A stretch of 64,000 bases of DNA from contig JASFAU010000003.1 of NCBI GenBank assembly GCA_039704465.1, positions 744,001 to 808,000 of the forward strand. Reading direction: 5' to 3'. Shown in pieces: positions 11,289-22,935 of the stretch. Position 1 is the first letter of the stretch. Each line of letters begins with the position of its first letter. The stretch is from Plasmodiophora brassicae (Eukaryota > Endomyxa > Phytomyxea > Plasmodiophorida > Plasmodiophoridae). The notes beneath the pieces were generated by a model. That model ran no database searches and was not told the DNA's origin. It saw nothing but the letters and a program-made list of their open reading frames with translations. Made by a program: the position numbers and the translations under genes.

Positions 11289-14200
11289 CTATTCGTTATG
11301 TGCTCTTCTGCCATAGTCCCGGGCGGCGTACAGCGCTGCCGCGAAACACCAGATCGATACGGTAACCGCTGGGAAGATGGCGATCGACCTAGGAGCAGAC
11401 GTGTCGGCCAGGGGCGATGCGGCCAGGCGGGCGTGTGTCGGTCGTCGTACCTTGGCGCCCACGTGAGGACAGTGAGGCTGAAGGTTGCCATGCAACCTGG
11501 GACAGTCCAGTGGAAAGCGAACGGGGACAGGATCGCAGGGCCGATGATGAATGTCCAGTTGGTCAGCAGGAACACGATGAACGCAAATAGGTTTGACACG
11601 GAAGACAGCGGGTTTGGAATCGTGTATGCCGACCAGCGAGGAATGCAAGACTGTAGTAACCCTGATAGTGATCTGTCAGCCTCAGCCATCCAGCACGTAC
11701 GTGAAACACGATCCGACCGAAGTGGACCAGAAGCCACGTTGCCCGCAGAGCACGAGGTGCAACAAGGTCGTGTCCACTGAGAACCAGAAAGTCCAGGGTC
11801 GCTGTTGCGCCTGCGATCACCGAATAGAGCCCAGGGGACACCAGAAAGTATAACGGAAAGGATGCACAGAAAACGGACACAACTGAAGCAGCCGTCAGAG
11901 CAGCAGAAACACACGCACGCTTGCTGATGGGACCGGCATACGTATCGTCTGCCGACGGCTTGGCACGAGCTCCCATTTGTTCGCATACGATAATGTGAAG
12001 CGCGATACGTAATCAAGAACAGCATCTGCCGTATGGTGTGAGCCGTTGGCCGGAGAGCCAGCACCAGGCAAGCATACCAAACAGAGCGACCGCCGCAGTG
12101 CACGACGAAAGCAATGCCCACACAGATTGTGTCGTAGGAATAGGGATCGAGGACGCAGGACCACCTGCGCAGAGAACGTCACTTGGTAGTGGAACAGCAC
12201 CGCATAGGTTGCATACGGTCTGGAATCCGGAAGTCCAGAATGGTGGGAAGGATAATAGCAACACCCACGTCGGCACAGGCGATGCGAAAGGAATTCTTTA
12301 GCACGATCTCACGCAGCCAGAAGCCACGCTTTGGATCCCGCTGCAGCATATACCCTGTGAAACAGTCAATACCAGCGTTGGACTAGTTCCGTTCGATATG
12401 CCTACAGTGGACAAATATGGTCTGAAACGAAAGGAGCGCGAACAGAAGAGCGATGAAGAGTTGTGGAACCTTGCACATCGAGTGTCAGTACTCGGGAGGA
12501 TGGCATTCCACAGTGGTCGACCAACAATCGGAAAGTCGTGAAACAAAGTTGACAGACTGGAACGAACAGTTTGAGGTTGCATCGACAGCTACAGACAACG
12601 TTGTCAGAGTAGGCGTTTAGCATACCGATCATCGCCTTGCCTTGTAGCGACATTGGGGATCCAATGAGAACATGGCGATAATCTTTGACGTGTCTGTAGC
12701 TGTGCGGTAAAACCGTACCGCCTGTATCACGTATCCTAAGCACTGACACGTCCGGTTACATTCCTGCGACTTACCTTGTCGGCACCTTCGTGAACAACGG
12801 CGCCTTGATGAAGGCCTCGGTTATCGGATGAAATCAGACCAACCGCATGAATTGGCGCATCATGCTCTAATCATTACATAGAATCATTAGAGTCATCCCA
12901 TGTTTCAGTCTTTTCAGCGAGGTAGAAATCTATCTTCTCACCCTTCGTTTCACATTGAAGAACATGTATGGCCACCTCACAAAACAGGTCAGTCCGAAGA
13001 GGGTTATCGATTGCCACGAGCACGATCGACGTAGTGTCGACAACGAAACTGCCCCAGTGTCCTGGATGTCAGATAAGTTAAGGTGAACTTACAAGAACAC
13101 GTTGCCTGCCTTACGGTGAACAGGTAGAGAGCTTCTGTGAAAAGTGCCCCAAACCCTTGGCCCCCAAGAGGCTGTCCGATTGAATGGAGGCACCATGAAC
13201 AGAATCTGGTCGAAACCTGGCGTGTTTTCAGTAGGGGCCTACTGATATAAAATGATACGGTACCGAGAAGATGCTCCGAAAGCAGGAACGCCACGTAGCG
13301 GCGACCACTTCTAGAGTCGCGGAAATCAGCTTCAGGGAATCCAGATACCGCCTACGCACAGCGTCAGCCACAGAATACAAACGAAGGAACATAAAGGCGC
13401 ATCGATACGTTGCACACTCCTTGCTTGCACACCTCGACGCCCGCGTGCCTCACATTGGAAAATATGATGCAGGAAGACACTTCCACGTCAGAATCAGACC
13501 ACGGGGCAGTAATCGATATGCGATCATAATCATCGGAACTGGCAAGGTCGAAATTTGACGTGTCTGAAGCCTATCGTAAAGGGTGAACCAAAGCTATACA
13601 CGCTACGCAACGGTTACGTACAGGCGATGCAAGGGAAGCGCTAAGCTGACGTTCAACGACGTTCCTTAGTGTTCTGTGCCACCGATACGAAAACCTGTAT
13701 GCCCGTGTCAGGCAGTGAACTTGAGTGGTACTTGATCCACGTACCGTGACAATTCTGCTGATGCTAGCCTGCCACGACGTAACACGCGATCGTGAGGCGA
13801 TTCGGCATCAAGATCGATCATGGTCAGGACAGAATTGGAAATGACCTCCACTAATTCAGAGCACCAGACGAGCACCTACAACGTAGTTAGCATTGAGGTC
13901 CGACAGAGACCGTGACGAGAAACCTGATGTTCAACGGGGACATCTACGTCAGGAATCTGGGAGGCTTCAACCGAAATGGAATGTCGACCGTTGAAAATAC
14001 CAGTCATGTCAGAAAGGCTGCTCTCGACCATTAAATCGCCTGTTCCCCCAGACACAGAGACACAGAGAATGTCTTGCAGGACTGGCGACCCACCTAAGTA
14101 GAACGGTCACGTGGACAGCCCGGTACTCGTGGCACGGCATCCTTCACCTGTCGCTGTTGCAGATGTCCAGAAGCGTCGATGCGCATGGTAGAAATCATGC

Positions 14201-15128
14201 AAGGCGAACTCGGTAGTCAGTACCGGGGCCCTGCAACGGCATCAGAACGATGCCATTCTTAGGAGAATGGCAAGAACCGACCGCAGTGGACTACCAAGGA
14301 TATAGATTGCTGACACGAGCTCGGCTGGGAAGTCTGGCATCATGAAGAGCGCTGTGGCAACGGACCCGCCCATGCTGTGCCCAATCAAGATGACCGACAC
14401 GGTCGACTACAATGACGATTTCAGCACCGACGGTTCAAGTACGAAAGATCATTCTGGACTGACTCGGTCGATATCCAGAGCCGTTATTCGGCTCTGGACC
14501 AGCGCGGTCAGCGTCGCGGATGCAAACTCGACTTGCGACTGCAGCGACAATGCTGAAAGAGCAGAGAATTCCTCGCCAAAGTCGAACGTGTAGTGCTCCA
14601 CCGCATCTCTCTAAAGGGGATCGCTCAGGCAGATCAGGACGATCGGGGTGGCAGTCAAACCCCCTTACGAGCATGCCTTCGGGAATGTAGCGGATAATTC
14701 GTGACGCTATCGACCGATACTGTTTGTAGCTGCCGACGTTCCCAGGGAAGAACACAATGATTGTCAGGGAATCGGATTCCGGGCTCTAAGTGCGGGAACT
14801 TAGACGACAGACTCAAACCTGACGGCCAGATGCGAAGTACCATGGTATATTGAGCAAATCCATCCGTATACGTATACAGCGCGTACGTCGATGGAAGCCG
14901 GTCGATTGTCGCCGACGATGGCAGTATGGTTCGAGCATAGCGCGGCTTCGAGTACGACATCTGGCAGAGGCCGCTGGGCGGAGACGCAAGAACGTACGCC
15001 AGCGCGACCAGGACGACCCCGGCCACGATGCAGGCCAAGGCAGCGGCGGCAGACGCGCCTCTACGCCAGCCAGGCACATGACCCTCGATCCGGCGTACGT
15101 GTGACCCGGACAGCCTGCTGTCTGCCAT
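11289..15128 (-). CDS. PGAP1: PGAP1/Bst1 GPI inositol-deacylase
   Basis: PGAP1 is an ER multi-pass enzyme that removes the inositol-linked acyl chain from GPI-anchored proteins, licensing their export. The start at 15128 precedes an N-terminal membrane segment (AAALACIVAGVVLVALAYVL), then CQMSYSKPRYARTI and ALYTYTDG, matching the family CxMxYMxPxY and YxLYLYxEG blocks. Next come FFPGNVGSYKQYRSIASR (family PGNAGSYKQVRS), a tract rich in acidic residues, and VSVILIGHSMGGSVATALFM around 14341-14400. This has the GHSMGG nucleophile elbow of the lipase fold, Ser being catalytic. The 3' third (11.3-12.3 kb) encodes several membrane spans and ends IAIFPAVTVSIWCFAAALYA plus GRRAHNE, stop at 11291. 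The gene has many short introns and I did not resolve all those between 12.3 and 14.3 kb. Confidence 0.85.
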
Positions 15129-15656
15129 CGTCCATCGACCAACGACTCCAACCACTTTTTCGCTGGCGACGGACGCGAACAAAATGTGTCCCCCGCCCCG
15201 GCGCCACCGGCACGATCCCGTCTCCCCCAAGTCTCCAGCCAGCCAGCGCCTTACCTCTCGTTATCGACGTACGCGTACGTCGTGCTCGCAGAACGAAGCG
15301 GTGTTCATGCTCCTGAAAACCAGTACATGTGTGCACTGACAGTGGAGGCATCTGCCGGCAGCGTCACAGTGGGGCTGGTCGCGCCTGGCGTCCTGCGTTG
15401 TCTGAATCGCCATGAGCGAAGCGCGGCCATCGCCGTGGCGATTTACGTTTACGTCGTTCGTTTTGGGGCGGGGAGCGACGAGGTCGAGGACGCCGCCGTC
15501 GTTGATAAGTGGATCGCAGCAGGGCGCAGCGCCAACCGCCGCATCGTATAGTGGGAGGTGAACTCGGCGGGATGCAACCCCCACTAACGTGTTCGGTTGT
15601 AGTCAGCGCACTGTGATACGCATCTCGGCCGAATTCTTGCTCGCAGCTCTCGCCGA
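15129..15656. promoter_or_regulatory. Divergent intergenic region
   Basis: 528 bp between the starts of PGAP1 (minus) and the EH-LRR gene (plus). A plus-strand open frame at 15186-15551 has no family resemblance and probably is noncoding. I see no named motif. Confidence 0.35.
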
Positions 15657-18600
15657 ATGGCGTTCCTGTGCCTGACCCCGATCGAGACGGCCCTGTTCGA
15701 CCACCTGTTCGACGGCGTCACCCGATCCGACGACCAGCCGCGCGCCGCCCATGACCTGTTCATTCGGTCGCGGCTTCCTCGTGGCACACTGGCGCATGTA
15801 ATACGCACCGACGGCGCACGCTCGAAGCAGGTACTGATTGGGCAGCAGATCTGGCGGCTCGCGGGCGTTAGTCAAAACGGCGTTCTGTCTCGAGAGCGTT
15901 TCTACATTGCGATGCGTCTCATCGCCCTCTGTCAGCAAGGCTATGAGCCAACGGCCGACAACGCGAAAACGATTACGTGTATGCGTGCCTACCACAGGTC
16001 TGTGGGGGCGTCATCTCCCCACGATTCTGACCCTGCGTTGCACAGCATTACCACTGCCCGACCTGGACCATCCATTCGAAGGCGTCCCCAGGATAGCCCC
16101 CGTTGAGCAGCGAGTGGAACCTATTCCCGCGGCCCCTGTGGCCGCGCCTGACGACGATATGTGGAAGGTGGCCCCGGCCAGCAGGCACGCCTATGCGAAA
16201 CGATTTCAAGCCGTCTGTCCGGACGGTGAGCACACCATCTCGAGGAAACGGGCTGCAAGCGCGCTCCTCGAGAATGGCGATCTGGAAGGCGACCAGATTG
16301 AGAGGATTATTCACCTCGCCGACGTCGACGGAGACAACAGGTCTGCTCGCTCCTGCGTTGCGTTTTAGCTGACCAGGGATCTGACGGTGAAACTTTAGGC
16401 TGGACGAGATCCAGTTTGTCGCAGCGGCTCACCTGTTCGCCATCGTGATGTCCAGGCGGTCTGCACTGCCTGACACGTTGCCGCCTGCGGTGTTAGAGTC
16501 CATCATGCCGCCCCGGAGGGCGGCATCCGTTCCCAAGACTCAAGCGGCCGTACGCCTCGAGAGATACCTGTCAGAGCTGAGCACGTCGTGGGACTTTGAG
16601 GGCGTTACTCTCAACGAGCAAGAGGTTGCTCGCTTTTCCAGTGATGTGAAATCTTTCATAACGGATTCTTCCGCCACAGGCTGTACAAATCGCCAAAGAG
16701 CTGTTCAAAGACGACAACCAGCACGTCGCGAGCTTATCGCTGAAGAACACACGCCTGCCGTTCAACGGGTTCGCTGCACTATCCAAGATGCTTTGCCGGA
16801 ACCGGTCTCGCTACGATGTTACGGCTTCCCAATGCCAACCGGCACTGAACAGTGGTCGTTAGGGGCATCACGACGCTGGTGCTGGATGGGAACACGGTCA
16901 CCGAGGGCGTCATGCCGCTCTTGGTTGATGCGATTCGCGGGAACCCATCCCTGGCCGTGCTATGCATGAACGACTGCACGATCAGCGCGGACGACGCGAT
17001 GACGTTGCTGGACTCCATCTCGAAGACGTCGCCAATGCGGCGCATCCATCTGCTGGGGAACTCTCTTCTGAATCCAGTGTCCCAAAGGCTTCTGCAGGTG
17101 AGAACACGACGTTTCTCGGAAGAGCCTCGTCGTGACGCGCTGACCGTGTGGACCAGATCGCCCGGAATCGGACGTCGCTCACCCAGCTGTGCGTACCGAC
17201 AGACTTCATGTCGGCAGCGATAATCGCCGAATACCAGTATCTGCTGGATGGGCAACCACGACCCGCCCCGGCACCAGCTCGCGAGAAGAAACCCTGCCGA
17301 CGGTCAGCCTAACTGTTGTGCCGAACTGAACAGTCGGGCTGAATTGCTGGCAGGATCGCGGTTGACACGTTCGCTGATCTGGAAGTCTCCAGTCCGACCG
17401 TTCAGGCTGTGCTATCCCCACGCCGCAGTGCCACTGTTGACGGTGCCCAATCGGTGAATGTTCGTCGCCAGCCCGATCAGACGGGGGCGGTACGATCGCG
17501 CATAGAACAGCAGATCGCGTCCCTGCGGGATTCGCTGAAGGACTGGTCGGACAAGTTGTCTGTCAGCCTCGTTGATGGCGACACGGACGCGTCGTCGTCG
17601 ACACCACTGGAGCTTATTCAACTGATGCGCCTGCAGACCACGACAAGTGTCGCCAAGCAACTCAACGCCGTTCGTAAGTGCGTCTAAATGGTCAGGTTGT
17701 CGGCCTGCTAATGTGGTTCGTCGTATCCAGTGTCGGTTAAGAATGTTCGCGAGGCGCTGCTGGTCAGCCTTGGGCACTCGGCAACGGAGATCGCCGCCCT
17801 CGTCTCCGAGATCGACAATCTCCTGATGTCCGACGCGGCCGATGCCGTTGATTCGTACCGGCGTGAACAGTGCCTCCCGGTCCTGAAGTCGCACTGCGTT
17901 TATGACGGGATCTTCTACCTGCACCGGCACCCTGCCTTGTTCGCCTTCTACAGGCACCTGCAACTCTCCCTCTGCGACGTCGTGTTGACATGCCTCCAGC
18001 AGCGAGCATCAGGCGCACCGCAGAAGTGCCTGCCCGACTTGGGGCTTGCCGCCGTTCTGCCTCCATCCGTCGTCGACTACATTGCCTCCATGTCCAGTTC
18101 GACGTCAAGCCTCGACTGGGTCCACACGTTCGCAGAAGAGGTCGCGCGCCGAGCCACGTTCCGGTACGAGGCGCAAATTCGCCGCCTGTCCCACGAAGAC
18201 GCCCGGACGGTCGCTCGCTGTGCCCTGCACCGCATTTGTGCTGCGCTCGAGCAGGCCCGTTCAGCGTCTACATTCTCAGACGACGTCGACTATGTACTGG
18301 AGCGGCTCGGATCAGCAGACCAGCGATCGCGGTTCAAGCCCCAGGTCGTGCACCCGGTCATGGCACCTGATTCCAAGGAGCCCCAACTGAAATGGAACGT
18401 CGAATCCATCTTTGTCAAACCGGGCCTGGCCGTGGCCGAGTCCAGCCCCGATTACGACCGGATCGTCGTCGAGGACGGCCAGTTCCGGTTATGGGCGACC
18501 AAGACTCGACACGTTCGGCACGACAAGTACGGGTTCCGCCTCGCGTCACCGAGCGAACTCCAAGGCGCTGCTGCTAGGCCATCGTGGGAGGAAGTCCCGA

Positions 18601-19031
18601 GTCCACCGACGTCACGATGGATGCGATCCGGGGACGGGATCCGAAAAGCCAAGGCAGAGCACGTGGCGACCCATGCGACCAGGACGCTCAACCGCTGGGG
18701 GGTGCCGCCGGCGGCGGCCATGAACGGCCCCGATGAGAACAAGGCCGTGAACGGGAACGACAAGGAGAACAGCGGCCCTCGGGTCCTGACGAAGATGGTC
18801 GCCGGGTTGTTCACCCGACGAAGCCAATCGGTGACACGAGTGCGCCGCCCACCGGCGCCCCGGAACGACGGCACCGGCGCCGGCGACGACGACGAGATCG
18901 CCCGTCTGCGGCACGAACTCGAACAGGAGCGCCACCGGCGGATCCTGGCCGAGCAGAAACTGGCCGCCGCCCTGCAGGCCACCACCGCCGCCGCTGCCCA
19001 GGACGCAGACGACATCCAGTACGCCGTGTAA
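15657..19031 (+). CDS. EH-domain protein with LRR block and C-terminal coiled coil
   Basis: One gene of at least seven exons. Exon 1 encodes a first EH (EPS15 homology) domain: SRLPRGTLAHVIRTDGARSK then FYIAMRLIALCQQGYEP, the standard EH C-terminal helix. A second EH domain follows, with IHLADVDGDNRLDEIQFVAA and LPDTLPPAVLESI; the DxDxDxRLD calcium-type loop is rebuilt only after removing the intron at about 16339-16398. After this comes an RI-type leucine-rich stretch (16680-17100: HVASLSLKNTRLPFNGFAAL, GITTLVLDGNTVTEGVMPLL). The large last exon from about 17731 encodes a helical domain, a Ser/Pro-rich linker and a coiled coil (IARLRHELEQERHRRILAEQ), stop 19031. EH domains bind NPF motifs in endocytic adaptors, so a membrane-trafficking role is inferred. 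I know no standard family with this exact order. Confidence 0.75.
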
Positions 19032-19142
19032 ACGCAGACGCTGTCGCTCATGTTGGGAACGGTAGTAGTACAGAGACTGTCCGAAACGAAACGCTGTCAC
19101 AGGCAGAGCGGGCTGCTCATCGGAACGTGCTCCTCCGTGGCG

Positions 19143-20306
19143 ATGCGAGTCGGCGACGTCCTACTGGTCGTCGCTGCAATCGGCGCGTGCGCCAGTGCGC
19201 ACGGGCACGGGCATTCACACGCCGGGCACGGGCATGCGCATGCCGGTCATGGGCACTCGCACGGCGGACATTCGCACGTGCCGCCAATGGCCGTACCGCG
19301 GCAGGGCGTCAGGGCGGAACCCGATGCGAACCTGTGGGCGACGGCGATGGCGTGCACGGCCGTCATTGGCCTGGCGCCCGTTGTGATCATATCGTACCTG
19401 CCGATCAAGGCGGGGGTGAACATGTCCCGCAAGGACCGGGATCGGCTGAAGGTCCTGCTGGGGTTCGCGGTCGGCGGCCTGCTCGGCGACGTGTTCCTGC
19501 ACTTGTTGCCCCATGCCGACATGTCGGCCCATGACGATGCTGCGCAGCACTCGCATGGGACGTCGGGGTTCTGGGTGCTAGCTGGGATCATGGCGTTCCT
19601 GATCATTGAGAAGGCGGTTCATTGTTTCACGGGCGAATCTGGGCACGGGCATTCGCACAGTTCCGCACCCGTCGCCAAACCCGATCCTGTTGCGAGAAAC
19701 GGCAACGACGGGTCGTCGTCCACATTGCGGCATCGAGGCGCCAAGTCTCGCGAGAAACCCGCTGCGGAAGCCGATACGTCAACGCGCAAAGGCCCGGATT
19801 CCTCTTCACACTTTGCAGTGGCCGCCTATCTCAACCTGGCCGCCGATTTCGCTCACAACTTCACAGACGGTTCGCCCAATGCAATCTCACGTTTTCGTTG
19901 TTGATCCCGATGGCCGTGTCCAGGTCTGGCTGTCGGAGCGTCGTTCAATGCGAATTCGCGCCTCGGGTTCATTACCGTGCTGGCCATTGTACTGCACGAG
20001 ATTCCTCACGAGATTGGCGATTTCGCCATCCTGCTGCAAGCGGGCGTGTCACGAAAGCGGGCCATCCAGCTGCAGGTCCTCACAGCAGTCGGAGCTCTGG
20101 CTGGCACCATACTTGGGCTGTTCACCGGCGGCGACCTTCAAGGCGCCTGGGTCCTGCCGCTGACCGCCGGCGGGTTCCTCTACATTGCCATGTCCACCGT
20201 GATCCCGGAACTGCTCCAGCAGTCCACACCGAAACAATCCGCCAAGGAGGTCGCCGCCATCGCTGTCGGGATCGGCATGATGGCGCTTATCTCGGCTGTG
20301 GAATAA
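19143..20306 (+). CDS. SLC39A7: ZIP7/KE4-type zinc transporter (SLC39A7-like)
   Basis: Exons 19143-19869 and 19924-20306 give 369 residues. ZIP7-type proteins release zinc from ER/Golgi stores into the cytosol. A signal peptide-like N-terminus is followed by a histidine-rich lumenal stretch (repeated GHGHSHAGHGHAH type, about residues 20-45) and membrane spans. A second His-rich loop follows (GHGHSHSS, about residue 165). The diagnostic metal-binding helices are intact: AADFAHNFTDG in TM4 and IVLHEIPHEIGDFAILLQAG in TM5, the latter being the LIV-1 subfamily signature HExPHExGD. Removing the 54 bp intron rebuilds the conserved DGLAVGASF motif between them. The C-terminal spans end at 20306. 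The start at 19143 is preferred over the in-frame 19050 because it begins the signal sequence directly. Confidence 0.92.
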
Positions 20307-20452
20307 CCGGATAAACCGTTGTGGTCCATTGCCAATGCATTCCGTAGCTGCGGGGACCCATTCGTCTAAGGTATAGGCTCCGGCGTTTCCTGACCTGGGT
20401 CCTGCACTTGCAGCGACAGGGTGCCGCCACGGAGAATCTGTGTGCACGTCCG

Positions 20453-20907
20453 ATGTCGGACTGCGAGCTGGACATCCTCTACGACGCCGCTGCGTACAAA
20501 CGGATCAAGCGCGCGCCACTGAGAGCGGAGGCGCGCTCCAATGACATTTACGTTAGGCGGGGGACGTCGAGGGTCAATTCCTTGCGGATGTTGGGCAGGC
20601 GGGCGCGGCGACTGCTGTTCGACGACAAGGTCGACGTTGTCCGGATATACGGGATCGGTGCAGGTATGGGCCGGCCTGCTCCTGCACCCGTAGTTGTGCG
20701 TTGTCTCAGAGGGACATGGTAGCAATCCCGACTGCCATCGACGTTGCGTTAGACTTGCAGAGGACCCATACCGGCATTACCCTGCGGCCGGTGACGTCCT
20801 CGGTTACGGTTCACGACGAATTCGACCCGCGGCGACCTGATCTCGAGCCCGTTACGCTGACCCGCATCATCTCCCAGATATGCATCGAGGTTTCTCGAGT
20901 GTCATAA
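20453..20907 (+). CDS. POP7: RNase P/MRP subunit POP7 (RPP20), Alba fold
   Basis: Exons 20453-20663 and 20723-20907 (59 bp intron) encode 131 residues. POP7/Rpp20 pairs with POP6/Rpp25 to bind the P3 loop of RNase P and RNase MRP RNA in the nucleolus. Family features are NDIYVRRGTSRVN at the first strand, VDVVRIYGIGAAIPTAIDVA spanning the splice junction (the Alba helix with G-GxAI), then DLQRTHTGITLRPVTSSVTV and a DEF acidic loop. The protein has the short Ala/Arg-rich N-terminus typical of the family. An in-frame ATG at 20408 would add 15 residues; I prefer 20453 only because MSDCELD looks like a normal N-terminus. The gene lies 146 bp downstream of the ZIP7-like gene on the same strand. 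Confidence 0.8.
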
Positions 20908-21427
20908 AGCATCTAGGCGCTGCTAACCGTCTACGTATATGGATCGCGGTGTACGTCGCAACTGCCGCTGCTGGGACACGCGCAGTCGCTTCCTTCTAGC
21001 GAATCAGAAACGTCGTGGAGCAACTTTTGTCACAGCTTCGCGTGTGCGTGTATCGTAGCGCCACAGCAACCGTGGCATTCAACCTCGACTGGAGTGTCTG
21101 CGGAATGAGGCGCGCGCGCGCGCGTGCACCGTTGGCGCTCCAGATGCACCTACCAACCCTTGGCCCTGCCCAGTGGTCGACGCTTCGGTGCCGCCGTGAC
21201 TAGCCCGAAACACGAACATTTTACGCAGGTTTATCGCAGGCCCGTGGCCGGCCTTCATAATCATGGCGGGCAGGCACCCCGCAGACGACTGCACAGGTGC
21301 CAAAAATGAGGGTCATTACGAGCCGCAGAATGTTCCGAAGCGGGGGTCCGAATGAAACTGCCGACGACGGGATCTCGGTCGCCGGTCCGAGCGTCAGTCA
21401 TTTTTCAAGCGCGGTTGCACGGCGAGC
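20908..21427. promoter_or_regulatory. Intergenic region with GC-dinucleotide run
   Basis: 520 bp between POP7 and the peroxiredoxin gene. It includes an alternating purine-pyrimidine run of GC dinucleotides at about 21111-21126, of the kind that can adopt Z-DNA. An open plus-strand frame at 21297 overlaps the peroxiredoxin start in another frame and is not believed. No other element is recognised. Confidence 0.4.
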
Positions 21428-22170
21428 ATGGTGGCGTCCATCGAGCAGAAAGTGGTGCGCATCGGCGACCTGGCCCCAGACTGCATCGCGCAGACGACGC
21501 AGGGCGAGATCGGCTTCCACAAGTACATCGAGGGCAAGTGGGCATGCCTGTTCTCGCACCCGAAGGACTTCACGCCCGTGTGCACGACCGAACTCGGCCG
21601 CGTTGCCAAGCTGCAGGATGAGTTCGCGAAGCGCGGCGTCCAGGTCGTGGCGCTCAGCTGCGACGACGTCGACAGCCACAAGAAGTGGATCAAGGATATC
21701 GAATCCTCGCAGAACTGTACCGTCAACTATCCCATTATCGCCGACGCCGACCGTAAGATTGCCGCCCTGTGGGGCATGCTTGACCAGACGAACCGTGACC
21801 CGGACGGTGCACCGGTCAGTACTTCCATCTTATTTGCTGTTGTCCACGTGCTTTCCCAATGCTCAATGGCCGCTCTTTCGTACAGTTGACGGTTCGCGGC
21901 GTGTTCATCATTGGGCCAGACAAGCTTGTCAAGGCGATGATTGCGTACCCGGCTGCGACAGGGCGTAACTTTGACGAGATCCTTCGCCTGATCGATTCGT
22001 GCCAGTTGACGTCGCGCGCCAAGGTCGCCACGCCTGCCAACTGGAAGCCGGGAGACAACTGCATTGTCTCGCCAAGCCTGTCCGATGACGTTGCCAAGAA
22101 GACGCTCGGCGACTTCGAGACCAAGCTGCCCTACCTGCGCGAGGTGAAATGTCCCCGTCCCGAGGCGTGA
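21428..22170 (+). CDS. PRDX6: 1-Cys peroxiredoxin (PRDX6 type)
   Basis: Exons 21428-21814 and 21886-22170 (71 bp intron) give 223 residues, the usual length for the Prx6 subfamily. The enzyme reduces hydrogen peroxide and lipid hydroperoxides with a single peroxidatic cysteine. The active-site block FSHPKDFTPVCTTELGRVAK carries the PxxxTxxC motif (Cys at about residue 44). The downstream ILR-like and WKPGDNCIVSPSLSDDVAKK block is the subfamily hallmark WxxGDxxxxxP. The intron falls exactly between GAP and LTVRGVFIIGPD, where the family has a conserved strand. There is no N-terminal signal, so a cytosolic location is expected. The start at 21428 is the ATG within gagcATGGTGG; upstream in-frame codons are not conserved-looking. 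Confidence 0.93.
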
Positions 22171-22275
22171 GCGCCGCATTGGCCATGGCCACTTTGATTC
22201 ATCTGATACACAGTTTGCGTTGGCAGCTGGTGACGTCTTGTACCACCCATGACCGGACAGTGCTATATTCTTTAT

Positions 22276-22772
22276 TTATTCATCAACCACACGCATAAAT
22301 AAGTGGGATAGTCTCGACAGGGGCACATCGTCATCGTCGCTTGACGATGAAGAAGAGTCTCGTCTCCGACGACCAATATACTTTCGGGTAATCTGCTCGT
22401 CCTCGTCGTCGCCTGACGTCTCCGCTGTGTAGGCATACATAATGCGAGGAATGTCCTCGATCGTCGCGTTAGCACCATTGCCCATATCGGCTCGTACAGA
22501 AAGAGGTCTGTCTGCACGTTCGTCATCAGGGACGACCTCTTGGGCGGGTTCCGCCTGAGGTTCTTCGGCGGGTTCCGCTTCAGGTTCGTCGACTGTCACC
22601 AGTGGAACATCTAAATTGTCGATTCAGCCCAGGGTCCCCCTTTCACGAAACAGATGAAACCACCATGTGAACGCCCCGATGATTGTGCCGACGACGCCGT
22701 TGGCGATGGAGATATGGGCTTCTGAACCGGACTCTCCTCCATGTAGTCGTCGCTCAGCTCAAGGATCGACAT
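22276..22772 (-). CDS. Small acidic Ser/Glu-rich protein, unknown
   Basis: I do not recognise this gene. The ATG at 22772 begins MSILELSDDYMEESPVQKP. A donor in the sequence GTTTCATC and an acceptor ending TTTAG remove about 50 bp and join in phase to VPLVTVDEPEAEPAEEPQAE and a long acidic, Ser-rich tail (stop at 22276), with RRRRDSSSSSSDDDD resembling a CK2-phosphorylated disordered region. An alternative reading of the first exon would place a hydrophobic segment (VVGTIIGAFTWWFHLF) before the junction, but that frame lacks a start codon. The gene sits just downstream of STIL on the same strand. Confidence 0.45.
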
Positions 22773-22935
22773 AGCGCCGTCAGATGATGCAATCGCGCAG
22801 GAATTGCCTGTTGCAAGGATTAGGGCCCCTGTCCGCGGCAAGGTGCTAGGCGTTACGCGTGCTTACGGGATTGATGAACGCTGCGGACGGTTCCGCTCTG
22901 ACGTGTCCCCTCACTCTCCCGATCTATGTGCACCG

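Noticed and set aside
10748..11365. 205-residue plus-strand frame
   Set aside because: Antisense to selenoprotein K; Pro/Arg-rich with no family features.
11147..12121. 324-residue minus-strand frame read as one exon
   Set aside because: It mixes real PGAP1 exon sequence with intron and out-of-frame sequence; the membrane spans are recovered only by switching frames at splice sites.
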